A stretch of 64,000 bases of DNA from PRS1 sp965250265 (GCA_965250265.1 CBDFNO010000014.1:372001-436000); one strand, 5' to 3'. Shown: positions 24,207-33,613, counted from the first letter of the stretch. The notes: a model not told the origin generated them from the sequence alone. Numbers and translations: made by a program.

Positions 24207-24240
24207 GAGTCCCGTCCAGACCGCAAGATTGTAAAAGCTT
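24207..24240 (+). repeat. tRNA-Asp 3'-end fragment, copy 3 (probable att site, right edge)
   Basis: Thirty-four bases identical to 17414-17447, including the left arm of the tRNA terminator (GTAAAAGCTT). The sequence then diverges and tsaB, a core gene, follows. This copy therefore marks the right edge of the accessory region. The rest of 24061-24288 shows nothing further. Confidence 0.75.
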
Positions 24241-24288
24241 ATCTCTATACTACTATTGTACGTGTAACTGTTAAAGGAGTCTAGAAAG

Positions 24289-24963
24289 TCAGCTTTTCGG
24301 TTTTAGGGCGATAAAATCTTTGAGATAATAGGGTTCAAAATAAGCAACATCTTCGATGTCGTTTTTTTTGAACTTATCATACGCCAATTTGCTCATCTCC
24401 TTGGCTGAAGGCAGTTTATCTTCAATAAAAACAGCGTTGGAATGGTTAATCAATCCTTTTGTCTTTTCAACACCGTTACCTATAAAATAAACTTTACCAT
24501 TGTCTAAATATTCATTATAGGAAGCAGTATCTAAAATTTGTGCTTGAGTGTCACGTATTTGTTGGTAATCTGGATTAAACACTGCTGAATACACTTCCAT
24601 ACGTCTCGCATCTAACATTGGAACAATAATACCTTCCTCTATTTTTATTTGGTGTGCCAAAGCTTCCAGTGTAGAAATTGAAATCAATGGTTTATTTAAA
24701 GCATAACACAATCCTTTTGCTGCTGAAACACCAATACGTAATCCTGTATAAGAACCAGGTCCTTTACTAACGGAAATAGCATCCAAATCACTTAAATCTA
24801 TTTTTGCCTTCTTTAAAACATCGTCTATATAAACATGTAATCGTTCAGCATGAGAGTAACTGTTATTATAATCTTCTTTTAAAACAAAAGTCTCCCCTTC
24901 TTTAGAAAGAGAGACCGAACAATTAGTTGTACTTGTTTCTATGTTTAGTATAAATAAACTCAT
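24289..24963 (-). CDS. tsaB: tRNA threonylcarbamoyladenosine biosynthesis protein TsaB
   Basis: 224 residues, with ILNIETSTTNCSVSL at the start and SKGPGSYTGLRIGVSAAKGL (about 69-88), both typical of TsaB. TsaB is the inactive ASKHA-fold partner of TsaD in forming t6A at position 37 of ANN-decoding tRNAs. The C-terminal half is shorter and less conserved, as usual. It stands alone, with the accessory region to the left in the window and an efflux operon to the right. Confidence 0.93.
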   Translation of the reverse strand: MSLFILNIETSTTNCSVSLSKEGETFVLKEDYNNSYSHAERLHVYIDDVLKKAKIDLSDLDAISVSKGPGSYTGLRIGVSAAKGLCYALNKPLISISTLEALAHQIKIEEGIIVPMLDARRMEVYSAVFNPDYQQIRDTQAQILDTASYNEYLDNGKVYFIGNGVEKTKGLINHSNAVFIEDKLPSAKEMSKLAYDKFKKNDIEDVAYFEPYYLKDFIALKPKS

Positions 24964-25016
24964 CTTGAGTAGTAATAATTAACTGCAAAAATAACTCAAG
25001 ATGTATTCAATGCCAA

Positions 25017-26339
25017 TTAATCCAGAGTAATTGTTTTACCCAAATAAAAATCTAAAACTTTTGTTTTAAACACAAAATCGTATTTAGCGTTTATTAAAGA
25101 TGATTGTGCGTTTATTAATCGGATTCTTGCTTGTTCTAACTCAAACGAGTTCATAGAACCAAGTGTATAACGTTCTTGCGAATTGTTAAATGCCAACTCT
25201 TGTGATTCTAATGATTTTTGTGCTGCCGTATAAGCTTTAAGCGCTGCTTGAGCATCAGTAAAAGCACGTTGAATATTTGATTCTAAATTTAATTTGGCCT
25301 GGTCTAAATCTAATTTGAAATTTTCTTCTTGAATCTTAGACTTTGCTACTGCTGTTTTATTCTGAAATCTTGAAAATATTGGAATATTAACACTAAGGTT
25401 GAAACTGTGCCCTTTATTATCATTTAACTGATTAAAAAAGCTTGCTTCATCGGTGCTTAAATTTGTATAAAAAATGTTGGTCCCGAACCCATAACTTAAA
25501 TTTACACTTGGCAAAAATCCGCTTTTAGAAATTTCGGTACTTAATTCTGCATTTTCAATATCCTTTTGAGCCACTTTAATTTCGTTTCTATTTTCAAAAG
25601 CATAGTTCAATATTGGTGTAATGTCATTATACATTAAAGCTGCTGAAGGAGTATCTACTTCAATGATCGCTACATTAAACCCTTCAAAAGATACTTGAAG
25701 GAGTTGTGATAATGATAGTAATGATAAGGTATAATTATTTTCGGCTACTGTAACACTTTGTGCATCGCTACTTAAAGTTGCTTCAGCATCAAAGATATTA
25801 GCTCTTGGTTGTACTCCTGCATCAACCAGATCTTTTACTTGTTGTAATTGCTTATTGGAAAAATCATATTGTGCATTCGCAGTTTCTAAGTTTTCCTTAT
25901 TAAACAATACATTTAAATAAGAATTTGCAACGTTAAGCGATATATCATCTTTAATTCTATTAAGCTCCAACTGATTAGTTTCAAAATTTAATTGTGCTTG
26001 TTTATATAGATTTGTAGTTCTAAACCCGTTAAAAATGTTTTGAGAGACATTTACACCTAAATTAGTTGAGTTACTTGTTCGATTTACAAATTCGCCCGGA
26101 AACAATTCCGTTTGTCCGAAACTTAGACCATGAGATGTACTACCACTTACTGAAGGTAAAAAATTACCTTTAGCTCCTTTTATATCTTGTTCGTTTATAA
26201 GCAAGGTGTTTTCACCTTTCTTAATAGAGATATTATTTTCTAAAGCGTAAGTAACACACTCTTGTAATGTCCATAACTTATTTTGTGCAAATAAAGTAAA
26301 GCCCACTAAAAGTAACAATACTGTGAAACTATATTTCAT
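25017..26339 (-). CDS. TolC-family outer-membrane efflux protein
   Basis: About 440 residues. The ATG at 26339 is preferred because it begins a clean signal peptide (KYSFTVLLLLVGFTLFAQ) and avoids a 23-base overlap with the preceding gene; a frame from 26378 is also open. Two TolC-type repeats are visible: WTLQECVTYALENNISIK and VANSYLNVLFNKENLETA, then NEIKVAQKDIENAEL and LINAQSSLINAKYDFVFKTKVLDFYLG. It supplies the outer-membrane channel for the periplasmic adaptor and MacB-like ABC genes upstream in the same operon. Confidence 0.92.
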   Translation of the reverse strand: MKYSFTVLLLLVGFTLFAQNKLWTLQECVTYALENNISIKKGENTLLINEQDIKGAKGNFLPSVSGSTSHGLSFGQTELFPGEFVNRTSNSTNLGVNVSQNIFNGFRTTNLYKQAQLNFETNQLELNRIKDDISLNVANSYLNVLFNKENLETANAQYDFSNKQLQQVKDLVDAGVQPRANIFDAEATLSSDAQSVTVAENNYTLSLLSLSQLLQVSFEGFNVAIIEVDTPSAALMYNDITPILNYAFENRNEIKVAQKDIENAELSTEISKSGFLPSVNLSYGFGTNIFYTNLSTDEASFFNQLNDNKGHSFNLSVNIPIFSRFQNKTAVAKSKIQEENFKLDLDQAKLNLESNIQRAFTDAQAALKAYTAAQKSLESQELAFNNSQERYTLGSMNSFELEQARIRLINAQSSLINAKYDFVFKTKVLDFYLGKTITLD

Positions 26340-26355
26340 ATTTAAAGTTCTAAAA

Positions 26356-27471
26356 TTAGTTATCTTCATCTTCTTCATCTTCTGATGCTTTATTCCATAC
26401 CTTAATCTTATCGCCTTCCTCTACACCCTCAAGAATTTCAATATTTATTCCGTCAGATATACCTAGCTCTACGTCTTTCTTTTCAAACTTACCATCTTCC
26501 AATTGTATTTCTACAAAAGGCGCTTCAGTTATTCTATTAAATTGCAGTAGTGCCTCTTTAATACATAAAGTACTATCCTTACTTTCTATTTCAATTTCGG
26601 CATTTGCACTATAACCAGCTCTAATTTTAGTAGAAGCTTCAATTGTAACATCAGCTTTAATTGTAAATTGTACAGCACCGTTTTCTTCTTTTCCTTTAGG
26701 TGCTATAAATGTTAATGTAGCAGGAAATTTTTTTTGATTAATAGCTCCAAGTATCACTGTTATTTCTTTACCTTCTTCTAGTTTTCCAACTTCAGCTTCG
26801 TCTACTTTTCCTTCAAATATCATAATGCTCATGTCTGCTACAGTAGCTATTGTAGTTCCTGCATTAAATGTATTACTTTCAATTACCTGATCACCTTCTC
26901 TAACTGGGATTTCTAATATGGTTCCAGAAATTTGAGCAATAATATTTGTGTTTGCAGAACTCCCGCCAGATAGTGACCCTCTTTTAATTATTTGATAATT
27001 ATTTTGAGCTTGAGTTAGTTCTTCTTGTGCTTGGTTTAATGACAATTCACTATTCTCGAAATCTTGTTTAGAAATTACACCTTTTTCAAAAAGTGCTTTA
27101 TTCCTATCAAATAATGTTTGCGCATTATCTTTAGAAAATTTAGCAGATGTAATTCTACTGCTAGCGCTCACTAAACTTTGTTCGTTTGGTACAACTCTAA
27201 TTTTTGCAATCAAGTCTCCTTTTGTTACTATATCTCCTTCTTCAACAAGGATTTTATCTACAATTCCGGAAATTTGAGGTTTTAATTCAATTTCTTCTTC
27301 AGGAATTAATTTTCCAGTAGCTACAGCTTTTGTATCTATTGAAGTATAATAAGGCATATCTACCTTAAATTCTACGATGTCTTTAGAATTAGAATCTTTA
27401 AAATATTTTAGCACTACAACTAATAGTACTAAAACAACTATTCCTAAAATAATTTTTACTGCTTTTTTCAT
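26356..27471 (-). CDS. HlyD/MacA-type periplasmic adaptor protein
   Basis: 371 residues. One N-terminal membrane helix (IILGIVVLVLLVVVLKYF) is followed by a lipoyl-type half-domain (IELKPQISGIVDKILVEEGDIVTKGDLIAKI), a coiled-coil hairpin (about 100-150) and beta-barrel domains. It connects an inner-membrane ABC transporter with the TolC protein encoded just downstream. The acidic C-terminus (KASEDEEDEDN) is notable. It lies about 100 bases after the second permease gene and is probably in the same operon. Confidence 0.92.
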   Translation of the reverse strand: MKKAVKIILGIVVLVLLVVVLKYFKDSNSKDIVEFKVDMPYYTSIDTKAVATGKLIPEEEIELKPQISGIVDKILVEEGDIVTKGDLIAKIRVVPNEQSLVSASSRITSAKFSKDNAQTLFDRNKALFEKGVISKQDFENSELSLNQAQEELTQAQNNYQIIKRGSLSGGSSANTNIIAQISGTILEIPVREGDQVIESNTFNAGTTIATVADMSIMIFEGKVDEAEVGKLEEGKEITVILGAINQKKFPATLTFIAPKGKEENGAVQFTIKADVTIEASTKIRAGYSANAEIEIESKDSTLCIKEALLQFNRITEAPFVEIQLEDGKFEKKDVELGISDGINIEILEGVEEGDKIKVWNKASEDEEDEDN

Positions 27472-27573
27472 TTGGTTATTCTTATTGTTTTTAATTGGTC
27501 AAATGGTGCATCTATATCAAATTGTACTATAAAAAATGATATTAATTATAGATGGTTCATTCTGTTTAGTTAA

Positions 27574-28818
27574 TTATTCTTCTCTTAATGCCTCTATTGG
27601 TTTTATACTTGTGGCCTTAAATGCCGGGATTAATCCTATTAAAGTGCCTAAAATAACAAGTATTATCAAGGCTATAAACACAATTCCAATGGATACCGAG
27701 GCATTTACAAAAACGGCTTCATCACCTTGACCCAAAAATTTATCCATCGCAATAAGTATCCATCCTCCAGAGATAATACCAAAAAGTCCTGCGATTATTG
27801 TTAAAAAAACAGCCTCTATAACTATTTGTCTTTTAATTTCAAAAGGAGTTGCGCCTAAAGCTCTACGCACACCAATTTCTTTGGTACGCTCTTTTACAGT
27901 AATGAGCAATATGTTGCCAATGGCAAACACGCCAGCTATAAGTGTTGCAATACCTACAAACCATGTTAAAAATTGCATGCCTGTTAAAAAACCTGTCATT
28001 CTTCCAAATGCTTTTCCTAAATTAAAACTTCCAAAAGCTCTTTCGTCTTCAGGATGAATTCGGTGTATATTCTTTAGTAATAGTTTTGTATCTAATTCAA
28101 TTTGCTTAATATCAAATTCTGGTTTTCCTGTAATAACCAGCCAGCCAATCTTTTGACCTTGATTATAAATTTGTTGAAAGGTTGTGAAAGGAATATGAAT
28201 ATCACTTGATGGTCCCATATTTATATTACTATTTGCAAAAATTCCAACAACTTTAAAATTAATATTGTTAATTCTTATATATTCTCCAATGGCTTCTTCA
28301 TCTTTTTCAAACAATTGTTTGTAAATATCATCAGAAATAACTACCGATTTTTTATTCTCGTCTATATCATTCTGATTAATAAATCGACCATGTGTTAATT
28401 TCTTTTTTTGAACCAAATCTAATGATGGGTAATCCCCTGCAATATTAAACGTGCCTGAAAGAAGGTTTCTAACTACCAAACTCTGATTCTGGTTTCTTGG
28501 AACTAAAAATTCAATGCCTTCAACATTCTCTTTTATTTTTTCTACATCAGATAAAGTAAGTCTTACACTTCTTCCCTCTTGAAACCCTTTAAAAGGTTTA
28601 CTTGTACTTTGTGTCCAAACAAACACACTATTAGTTGCAAAATCTCCAAACAAACGATTAAATGAGTTGTCAATACCTTTTGCTGAACCTAATAAGCCAA
28701 TGAGCAATAAAATACCCCACCAAACACCAACCATTGTAAGAATTGATCGTAGCTTGTTTTTACTAATACTATCGTACAATTCTTGCCAGGTATCTCTATC
28801 GAATAAAAATCTAAACAT
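27574..28818 (-). CDS. MacB/FtsX-type ABC transporter permease (second of two)
   Basis: 414 residues. An N-terminal helix (LRSILTMVGVWWGILLLIGLLG) precedes a MacB periplasmic core domain (about 60-260), and three C-terminal helices contain the FtsX motif TKEIGVRRALGATPFEIKRQIVIEAVFLT. It starts 2 bases after the related permease gene ends. With the ATPase, adaptor and TolC it forms a MacAB-like efflux or lipoprotein/peptide export machine; the substrate is not evident. Confidence 0.9.
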   Translation of the reverse strand: MFRFLFDRDTWQELYDSISKNKLRSILTMVGVWWGILLLIGLLGSAKGIDNSFNRLFGDFATNSVFVWTQSTSKPFKGFQEGRSVRLTLSDVEKIKENVEGIEFLVPRNQNQSLVVRNLLSGTFNIAGDYPSLDLVQKKKLTHGRFINQNDIDENKKSVVISDDIYKQLFEKDEEAIGEYIRINNINFKVVGIFANSNINMGPSSDIHIPFTTFQQIYNQGQKIGWLVITGKPEFDIKQIELDTKLLLKNIHRIHPEDERAFGSFNLGKAFGRMTGFLTGMQFLTWFVGIATLIAGVFAIGNILLITVKERTKEIGVRRALGATPFEIKRQIVIEAVFLTIIAGLFGIISGGWILIAMDKFLGQGDEAVFVNASVSIGIVFIALIILVILGTLIGLIPAFKATSIKPIEALREE

Positions 28819-28820
28819 AA

Positions 28821-30050
28821 TTAATCATCTCTAAGTGCTACTATTGGTTTAATTCTTGACGCCCTTTTTGCGGGTAAATATCCTGCAAGCGTACCTGCAA
28901 ATATTAAGGTTAATGTTGCTCCTATAACAAGAGTATTACTCACTCCTGGATCTTTAATAAAATAATCTTTTAGAACAGGAGTTGCCCATTCAATAACACC
29001 AACGCCTATTAATAACCCTACATATCCTGCAATTGCAGTAATAATAATTGACTCAATCATAATAATTAAAACAATAGATCTCGGCTTTGCTCCTAAAGCT
29101 TTTCTAATACCTATTTCTTTAGTACGTTCTTTAACAATAAATATCATGATATTACTAATACCCACGATGCCGGCAATTAAAGTTCCAAAACCTATAACCA
29201 TCACCATAAGCCCCAAACCAAAAGAAATTTGGTTTACCGCTTTAGCACCTTCTGCATTATTTTGCACTCTAATTCCTCTTTGATCCAGAGGTGCAATTGA
29301 AAAACGATTTTTAAGTTTTCTCTCCATTAAATTTCCAAAAGCAAGAGCTGCATCATAATCCATTTCAGGATCATAAGTCATATACATCATATCTACATAA
29401 TCGGTATTTCCATAAACGAGCTGTGCTGTTGTTATTGGTATATACAACATACGTTCTTCCCTGTCTCCGCCATCATCTGTATATGTTCCTACAACTTGAT
29501 ATTGAATGCCACTTAAATCTATATACTTCCCGATTGCTGTTGTTTTTGTAAACAAATCTTCTTCTACTAATCTACCAATTATTACGACTTTGGTTTTATT
29601 ATCTAAATCACGTTGGTTTATATAGCGTCCTTCTTGTATTTTGTTTTGTTCGATAAAAAGATTATCTGGATGTATTGCTCTAATTGTATAATTACCTTTT
29701 TCGTTCCTAAAAGAAGCGTTTACATTTATCATGACTCTTGAAGTCATAAACTCTACCTTTTCTCCAAACTCATCTAAAATATAATCGTGATCTTCGTTTT
29801 TGAATTGAATTTGTCTTCCAGCCTGAAGACCTTTATGAGCCTTACTGGTTTCACCAGACCAGATTACAATATTGTTTAAGGCATCATCTTTAAACCCTTC
29901 TTCAAAGGTGTTGATTAAGCCATTAGTTATACCAAATAGAATGGTAAATAATAATATGGCAAATGCTACAGTAAACCCAGACAGCAAGCTTCTGGTTCTG
30001 TTTTTATTGATACTCTGAAATATTTCCCGCCAAAGATCTATATCAAACAT
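28821..30050 (-). CDS. MacB/FtsX-type ABC transporter permease (first of two)
   Basis: About 409 residues from the ATG at 30050 (MFDIDLWREIFQSINKNR), which overlaps the ATPase gene's end by 8 bases and matches the paralogue's start (MFRFLFDRDTWQELYDSI). A frame from 30101 adds 17 residues. The layout is the same as the paralogue: N-terminal helix, MacB core, three C-terminal helices with TKEIGIRKALGAKPRSIV. The two permeases may form a heterodimer. Confidence 0.9.
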   Translation of the reverse strand: MFDIDLWREIFQSINKNRTRSLLSGFTVAFAILLFTILFGITNGLINTFEEGFKDDALNNIVIWSGETSKAHKGLQAGRQIQFKNEDHDYILDEFGEKVEFMTSRVMINVNASFRNEKGNYTIRAIHPDNLFIEQNKIQEGRYINQRDLDNKTKVVIIGRLVEEDLFTKTTAIGKYIDLSGIQYQVVGTYTDDGGDREERMLYIPITTAQLVYGNTDYVDMMYMTYDPEMDYDAALAFGNLMERKLKNRFSIAPLDQRGIRVQNNAEGAKAVNQISFGLGLMVMVIGFGTLIAGIVGISNIMIFIVKERTKEIGIRKALGAKPRSIVLIIMIESIIITAIAGYVGLLIGVGVIEWATPVLKDYFIKDPGVSNTLVIGATLTLIFAGTLAGYLPAKRASRIKPIVALRDD

Positions 30051-30744
30051 TTTGTGTTGCTTTAACTTGATTAACAAATACATCTTCCATAATAATACCA
30101 TCCCTTAAACGTACAATACGTTTACACATATTTGCAATATCTTCTTCATGCGTCACTATTAAAATAGTTTTTCCTTCATCGTTTAATTGCTGAATGAACT
30201 CCATGATTTCATAAGATGTTGTCGTATCTAATGCTCCTGTTGGTTCATCGGCTAATAATAATTTTGGATTTGCAGCCAAAGCTCTTGCAATAGCAACACG
30301 TTGGTTTTGCCCTCCTGAAAGTTCTTTTGGTAAATGATGTGCCCAATCTGTTAATCCCACTTTTTCTAAATGGAACATTGCTTGTTTTTGACGTTCTTTA
30401 CGTTTAAAACCTTGGTAATACAAGGGCAAGGCAACATTTTCTAACGCATTTTTGTAATTAATAAGGTTAAAGGATTGAAAAATGAATCCTAAAAATTTAT
30501 TTCTATATACAGCAGCTTTTTTTTCGGTAAGATTTTTTATTGGTAATCCATCAAGTATATAGTCTCCAGAATCTGCTTCATCTAACATCCCAATAATATT
30601 AAGTAATGTAGATTTTCCAGAACCTGAAGAGCCCATAATAGCAACCATTTCGCCATCTTCAATATCTAAATTTATTCCTTTAAGTACGTGTAAACTGGAA
30701 TCACCTATAGCATAGGATTTGTGTAGATTGCTTATTTTCAGCAT
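30043..30744 (-). CDS. ABC transporter ATP-binding protein (MacB/LolD type)
   Basis: 233 residues, with Walker A GSSGSGKST (about 38-46), Q-loop FIFQSFNLI, signature LSGGQNQRVAIARAL, Walker B LLLADEPTGALD and switch histidine VTHEE. It powers the two FtsX-like permeases that follow. First gene of the efflux operon (ATPase, two permeases, adaptor, TolC). Confidence 0.94.
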   Translation of the reverse strand: MLKISNLHKSYAIGDSSLHVLKGINLDIEDGEMVAIMGSSGSGKSTLLNIIGMLDEADSGDYILDGLPIKNLTEKKAAVYRNKFLGFIFQSFNLINYKNALENVALPLYYQGFKRKERQKQAMFHLEKVGLTDWAHHLPKELSGGQNQRVAIARALAANPKLLLADEPTGALDTTTSYEIMEFIQQLNDEGKTILIVTHEEDIANMCKRIVRLRDGIIMEDVFVNQVKATQNV

Positions 30745-30863
30745 AGTTAGTGTTATTTATAAAGCCATTTAAAAGTCATTCTTTTAGATAGCTTTATAGT
30801 TAGACTGCAAATAAAATATTTTGTTACAAATTATTGTTCTAATAAAATGTTAAAAAAAAGTAA

Positions 30864-31076
30864 TTACTTGGTTTTCAGCTTTCTGTAAATAAAATAACCT
30901 AAGCCTCCTATTAAAATATATGGTATAATCATTAAATAAATGATGCCGTTATTTATGCCTTTAGCAGTGCTTTGTCCTTCTTCGCTTTCTAAAACCGCAC
31001 GGCACATTGCACATTGTGCTTCAACTGGAATAGAAACAAATAATAATAGAATTAAAATAAAAGCTGTTTTTTTCAT
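30864..31076 (-). CDS. Small membrane protein with a CxxC motif
   Basis: 70 residues: a signal peptide (FILILLLFVSIPVEAQ), then CAMCRAVLESEEGQS with two cysteines in CxxC spacing, then a membrane helix (IIYLMIIPYILIGGLGYFIY) and a basic tail. Mature topology would expose the CxxC outside the inner membrane. It follows the SCO/DUF420 genes in the same direction after 73 bases, which hints at a role near copper handling or oxidase assembly. No family function is known to me. Confidence 0.75.
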   Translation of the reverse strand: MKKTAFILILLLFVSIPVEAQCAMCRAVLESEEGQSTAKGINNGIIYLMIIPYILIGGLGYFIYRKLKTK

Positions 31077-31109
31077 TTTTAATAATGATGAGATTCTTTG
31101 TTTTTCTCG

Positions 31110-31127
31110 TCCCGATAATTATCGGGA
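31110..31127. repeat. Perfect 18-bp palindrome
   Basis: TCCCGATAATTATCGGGA lies between the DUF420 gene and the small CxxC protein gene. It could be a short interspersed repeat, a processing hairpin or an attenuator in the operon. It lacks a T-tract on either strand, so it is a poor terminator. Confidence 0.6.
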
Positions 31128-31149
31128 GCTATTGGTACAGAATAACAAT

Positions 31150-31683
31150 TTAAACATAATACGGTGAAATCATAATATAAACTACAACACCAGAAATAGC
31201 AACATATAACCATAATGGAAATGTAAATCTGGCAATCTTTTTATGGCGTTCAAAATCTTTAGTTATTGCTCTAACATATGTAATAAGTACAAATGGAATG
31301 ACTATTACGGATAATAAAATATGAGTTATTAGGACAACATAATACACATACTTTATTGCGCCTTCTCCACCAAACTTTGTGGAATCACTGGTCATATGAT
31401 ATGCAACATACATCCCTAAAAAAAGCACTGAAAGTACGATTGCTGTTTTCATCAATCTCTCATGTACTATTATTTTTTTATTTTTTATTGCCCAAAATGC
31501 TAGAAGTAATATTGTTGCAGTTACTCCATTAATTGCTGCATAAATTGGTGGCAAAAAAGTTAAGGGTTTCACGTTAGGAATTTTAATTCCAAACATTATA
31601 GCAACAACAAGAGGTATTATAATTGATAATGCTACTATCCATTTATTATACTTTTTCTCTTCTTGGCTTGCTATATTATTCAT
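31150..31683 (-). CDS. DUF420 membrane protein
   Basis: 177 residues with about five membrane helices (IVALSIIIPLVVAIMFGI, YAAINGVTATILLLAFW, LMKTAIVLSVLFLGMYVAYH, YVVLITHILLSVIVIPFVLITY, FPLWLYVAISGVVVYIMI). DUF420 genes regularly accompany SCO and cytochrome oxidase genes in Bacteroidetes. Conserved histidines (VHERLMKTA, HMTS, THILLS, ERHKKIAR) suggest metal or heme binding, which is inferred. Its start overlaps the SCO gene end by 8 bases. Confidence 0.88.
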   Translation of the reverse strand: MNNIASQEEKKYNKWIVALSIIIPLVVAIMFGIKIPNVKPLTFLPPIYAAINGVTATILLLAFWAIKNKKIIVHERLMKTAIVLSVLFLGMYVAYHMTSDSTKFGGEGAIKYVYYVVLITHILLSVIVIPFVLITYVRAITKDFERHKKIARFTFPLWLYVAISGVVVYIMISPYYV

Positions 31684-32419
31684 CCAATAATTTTTTTATG
31701 TCTTCTTTCAAAATACTAATCTCTTCTTTGTATCCTTCATCATCTACCTTTTCTTCTTCAGAAATAATTCCGTTATAATATATCAAAGGATTACCAGCGT
31801 CGGAGATTCTAGAGCGTATAAACCCGTTTTTATCTATTAAAGCAAAATTACCCGAATGTTCAAATCCTCCTTCAACTTCTCCATCTTTGGCAGTATATAA
31901 ATTAAAACCTGAGTTAGCCAAATCGTAAATTGTATCAATATCACCTGTCATTAAATGCCAATTCGGGTTTGTTATTCCATATTGTTCTGCATATTGTTTT
32001 AAAACTTCGGACGTATCATGCTTCGGATTTATAGTGAATGATGCAACGCCAAAATTTTTAAATCCTATAAAACTATTTTGAATTTGTACCAAGTTCTTAC
32101 TCATTCTTGGACAGATAGTTGGGCAGGTTGTAAAAAAGAATTCTACTAAATATACTTTGCCTTTATAATCGCTATTAGAAATAGTTTCTCCATTTTGATC
32201 TATAAAATTAAACGCTGGCACTTTTTTGGGAGTCCCATTGATTTCTAAAAAAGCTAATGGTTTAGTATCACTTGCTTGCGTACTTACATTATTGCTTCTG
32301 CTTTCAGTACGAGTGACATCCTCGTTAGTAATACGATCAATAATTCTGGGAATAAAAATGATTCCGAACACTAAAATAATTAGTGCTATCCCAACATATG
32401 AGTAATTAGTTTTGTTCAT
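31676..32419 (-). CDS. SCO1/SenC-type copper chaperone for cytochrome oxidase
   Basis: 247 residues. An N-terminal membrane anchor (YVGIALIILVFGIIFIP) is followed by a thioredoxin-fold SCO domain. The copper ligands are in FFFTTCPTICPRM (CxxxC), and a later His lies in GFEHSGNFALID. SCO delivers copper to the CuA centre of oxidase subunit II. It overlaps the preceding gene by 14 bases and the DUF420 gene by 8, giving a tight assembly-factor operon next to the oxidase genes. Confidence 0.92.
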   Translation of the reverse strand: MNKTNYSYVGIALIILVFGIIFIPRIIDRITNEDVTRTESRSNNVSTQASDTKPLAFLEINGTPKKVPAFNFIDQNGETISNSDYKGKVYLVEFFFTTCPTICPRMSKNLVQIQNSFIGFKNFGVASFTINPKHDTSEVLKQYAEQYGITNPNWHLMTGDIDTIYDLANSGFNLYTAKDGEVEGGFEHSGNFALIDKNGFIRSRISDAGNPLIYYNGIISEEEKVDDEGYKEEISILKEDIKKLLDE

Positions 32420-33128
32420 CTTTTGGTTTTATATCGCCTTCCCTTCTTTTGGTAGTATCAAAATTTCCTTTCCGTTTTTGTCTGTATTCAGTAAATAAAA
32501 TACGCAAATCTTCGCTCATTTTATTTTTAATATCAGCAACTTCAATACAGTTATAAGAATTTAGCCCATATATAGGAGTGTTCTTTTCTATTTCTCTATC
32601 TGTTCTATCATCAAGTCGTCCTCTTTGATTGCGATCTTTATCTATAATAAAGACGTTTTCGGTGGCTAAATTATTATCTAAATCATATTTTGATAATAGA
32701 CTTCTATGGATATCGTTTATTTCATTTTCATTCCTGAATACAAAATGCCAATATTTAAGCGCCTCATAAGTTATCAATTCTTTCTCTAGTTCAATAATTT
32801 GAGATTGAGTTCCATCAGGAATAAGTACAACTATTTGAAAGCCTTTAAAGCCTTTAAAGTTTTCATATATTAATTCTTTTAAGTTTAATGCGGCTATTGA
32901 TTTATTCAAAGGTTGCATTCCTAAAAAAGCTAATACAGTAAGATTACCTTCTAACTGAATGATTGTTGGTGATTCTTGGTTATATTTTGAAATTTCCAAG
33001 ATATTTTCTTTTACTACATCTAATGTATTGTAGTTATGTGTTGATGGATATAAAAACAATAAAAAAATGACAGGAAGAAAGAATAATATCCCTAGAATAA
33101 ACCGTTTTTTTATTTGCTCTATTTTCAT
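32406..33128 (-). CDS. Membrane-anchored protein of the oxidase assembly operon, unrecognised
   Basis: 240 residues. One N-terminal membrane helix (FILGILFFLPVIFLLFLYP) is followed by a domain with a thioredoxin-like strand order (TVLAFLGMQP, FQIVVLIPDGTQSQ, WHFVFRNENEI, NVFIIDKDRNQRGRLDDRTD). No CxxC is present. The layout resembles a degenerate SCO-like domain that has lost its copper ligands, but this is only an impression. Translation is coupled to the SCO gene (14-base overlap). A terminator at 33144-33167 separates it from the oxidase genes. Confidence 0.75.
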   Translation of the reverse strand: MKIEQIKKRFILGILFFLPVIFLLFLYPSTHNYNTLDVVKENILEISKYNQESPTIIQLEGNLTVLAFLGMQPLNKSIAALNLKELIYENFKGFKGFQIVVLIPDGTQSQIIELEKELITYEALKYWHFVFRNENEINDIHRSLLSKYDLDNNLATENVFIIDKDRNQRGRLDDRTDREIEKNTPIYGLNSYNCIEVADIKNKMSEDLRILFTEYRQKRKGNFDTTKRREGDIKPKDEQN

Positions 33129-33143
33129 TAATACAAAAATAAA

Positions 33144-33167
33144 AAAGACGGTTAAGAAACCGTCTTT
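33144..33167 (-). terminator. Terminator of the oxidase subunit operon
   Basis: AAAGACGGTT (33144-33153) and AACCGTCTTT (33158-33167) form a perfect 10-bp stem with a 4-base loop. On the minus strand it is followed by TTTTATTTTTG. It ends transcription of ctaB, the oxidase III genes and the subunit IV gene. Confidence 0.88.
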
Positions 33168-33209
33168 AAATTATTATTTAACACTTCGATTTAACTCTGT
33201 ATTAGTTAA

Positions 33210-33593
33210 TTAAAAATCTTGCTTAATAAATCCATCTTCATAGATATCAAAAATATAACCACCTTCTTGCAATAGAATAAATAGTAAGTAACATATTAAG
33301 AAAACAACGGTCCAAACTACCATACGTCGTAATGCTTTTGTTTCGTCTCTCATATGCATAAAATCCCAAGTAATGTAGTATGCTTTAACCAAAGTTAGAA
33401 TTATAAATATCCAGTTAAGGATTTTCATTCCTAAAAATTGAGACATCAATGCTTCCGGTTTTGATATTCCCAAAGCAACTTCAACAGTCGTAACTATAGT
33501 TAACAAAACTAAAACTCCCCAAATTTTTTGAGTATTTGATTTAAACTTTATTAAACCTCTTAATATTTCTAATTTATGTGCGTGTTCTGCCAT
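33210..33593 (-). CDS. Cytochrome c oxidase subunit IV-like membrane protein
   Basis: 127 residues with three membrane helices (VLVLLTIVTTVEVALGI, ILNWIFIILTLVKAYYITWDFMHM, WTVVFLICYLLFILLQEGGY). The conserved TxVE motif and the YYITWDFMHMR segment are typical of COX4_pro subunits of caa3/bo3-type oxidases. It follows the oxidase subunit III gene by 20 bases in the same operon. Confidence 0.88.
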   Translation of the reverse strand: MAEHAHKLEILRGLIKFKSNTQKIWGVLVLLTIVTTVEVALGISKPEALMSQFLGMKILNWIFIILTLVKAYYITWDFMHMRDETKALRRMVVWTVVFLICYLLFILLQEGGYIFDIYEDGFIKQDF

Positions 33594-33613
33594 TTTAAAT
33601 TAAATTAATCTTG

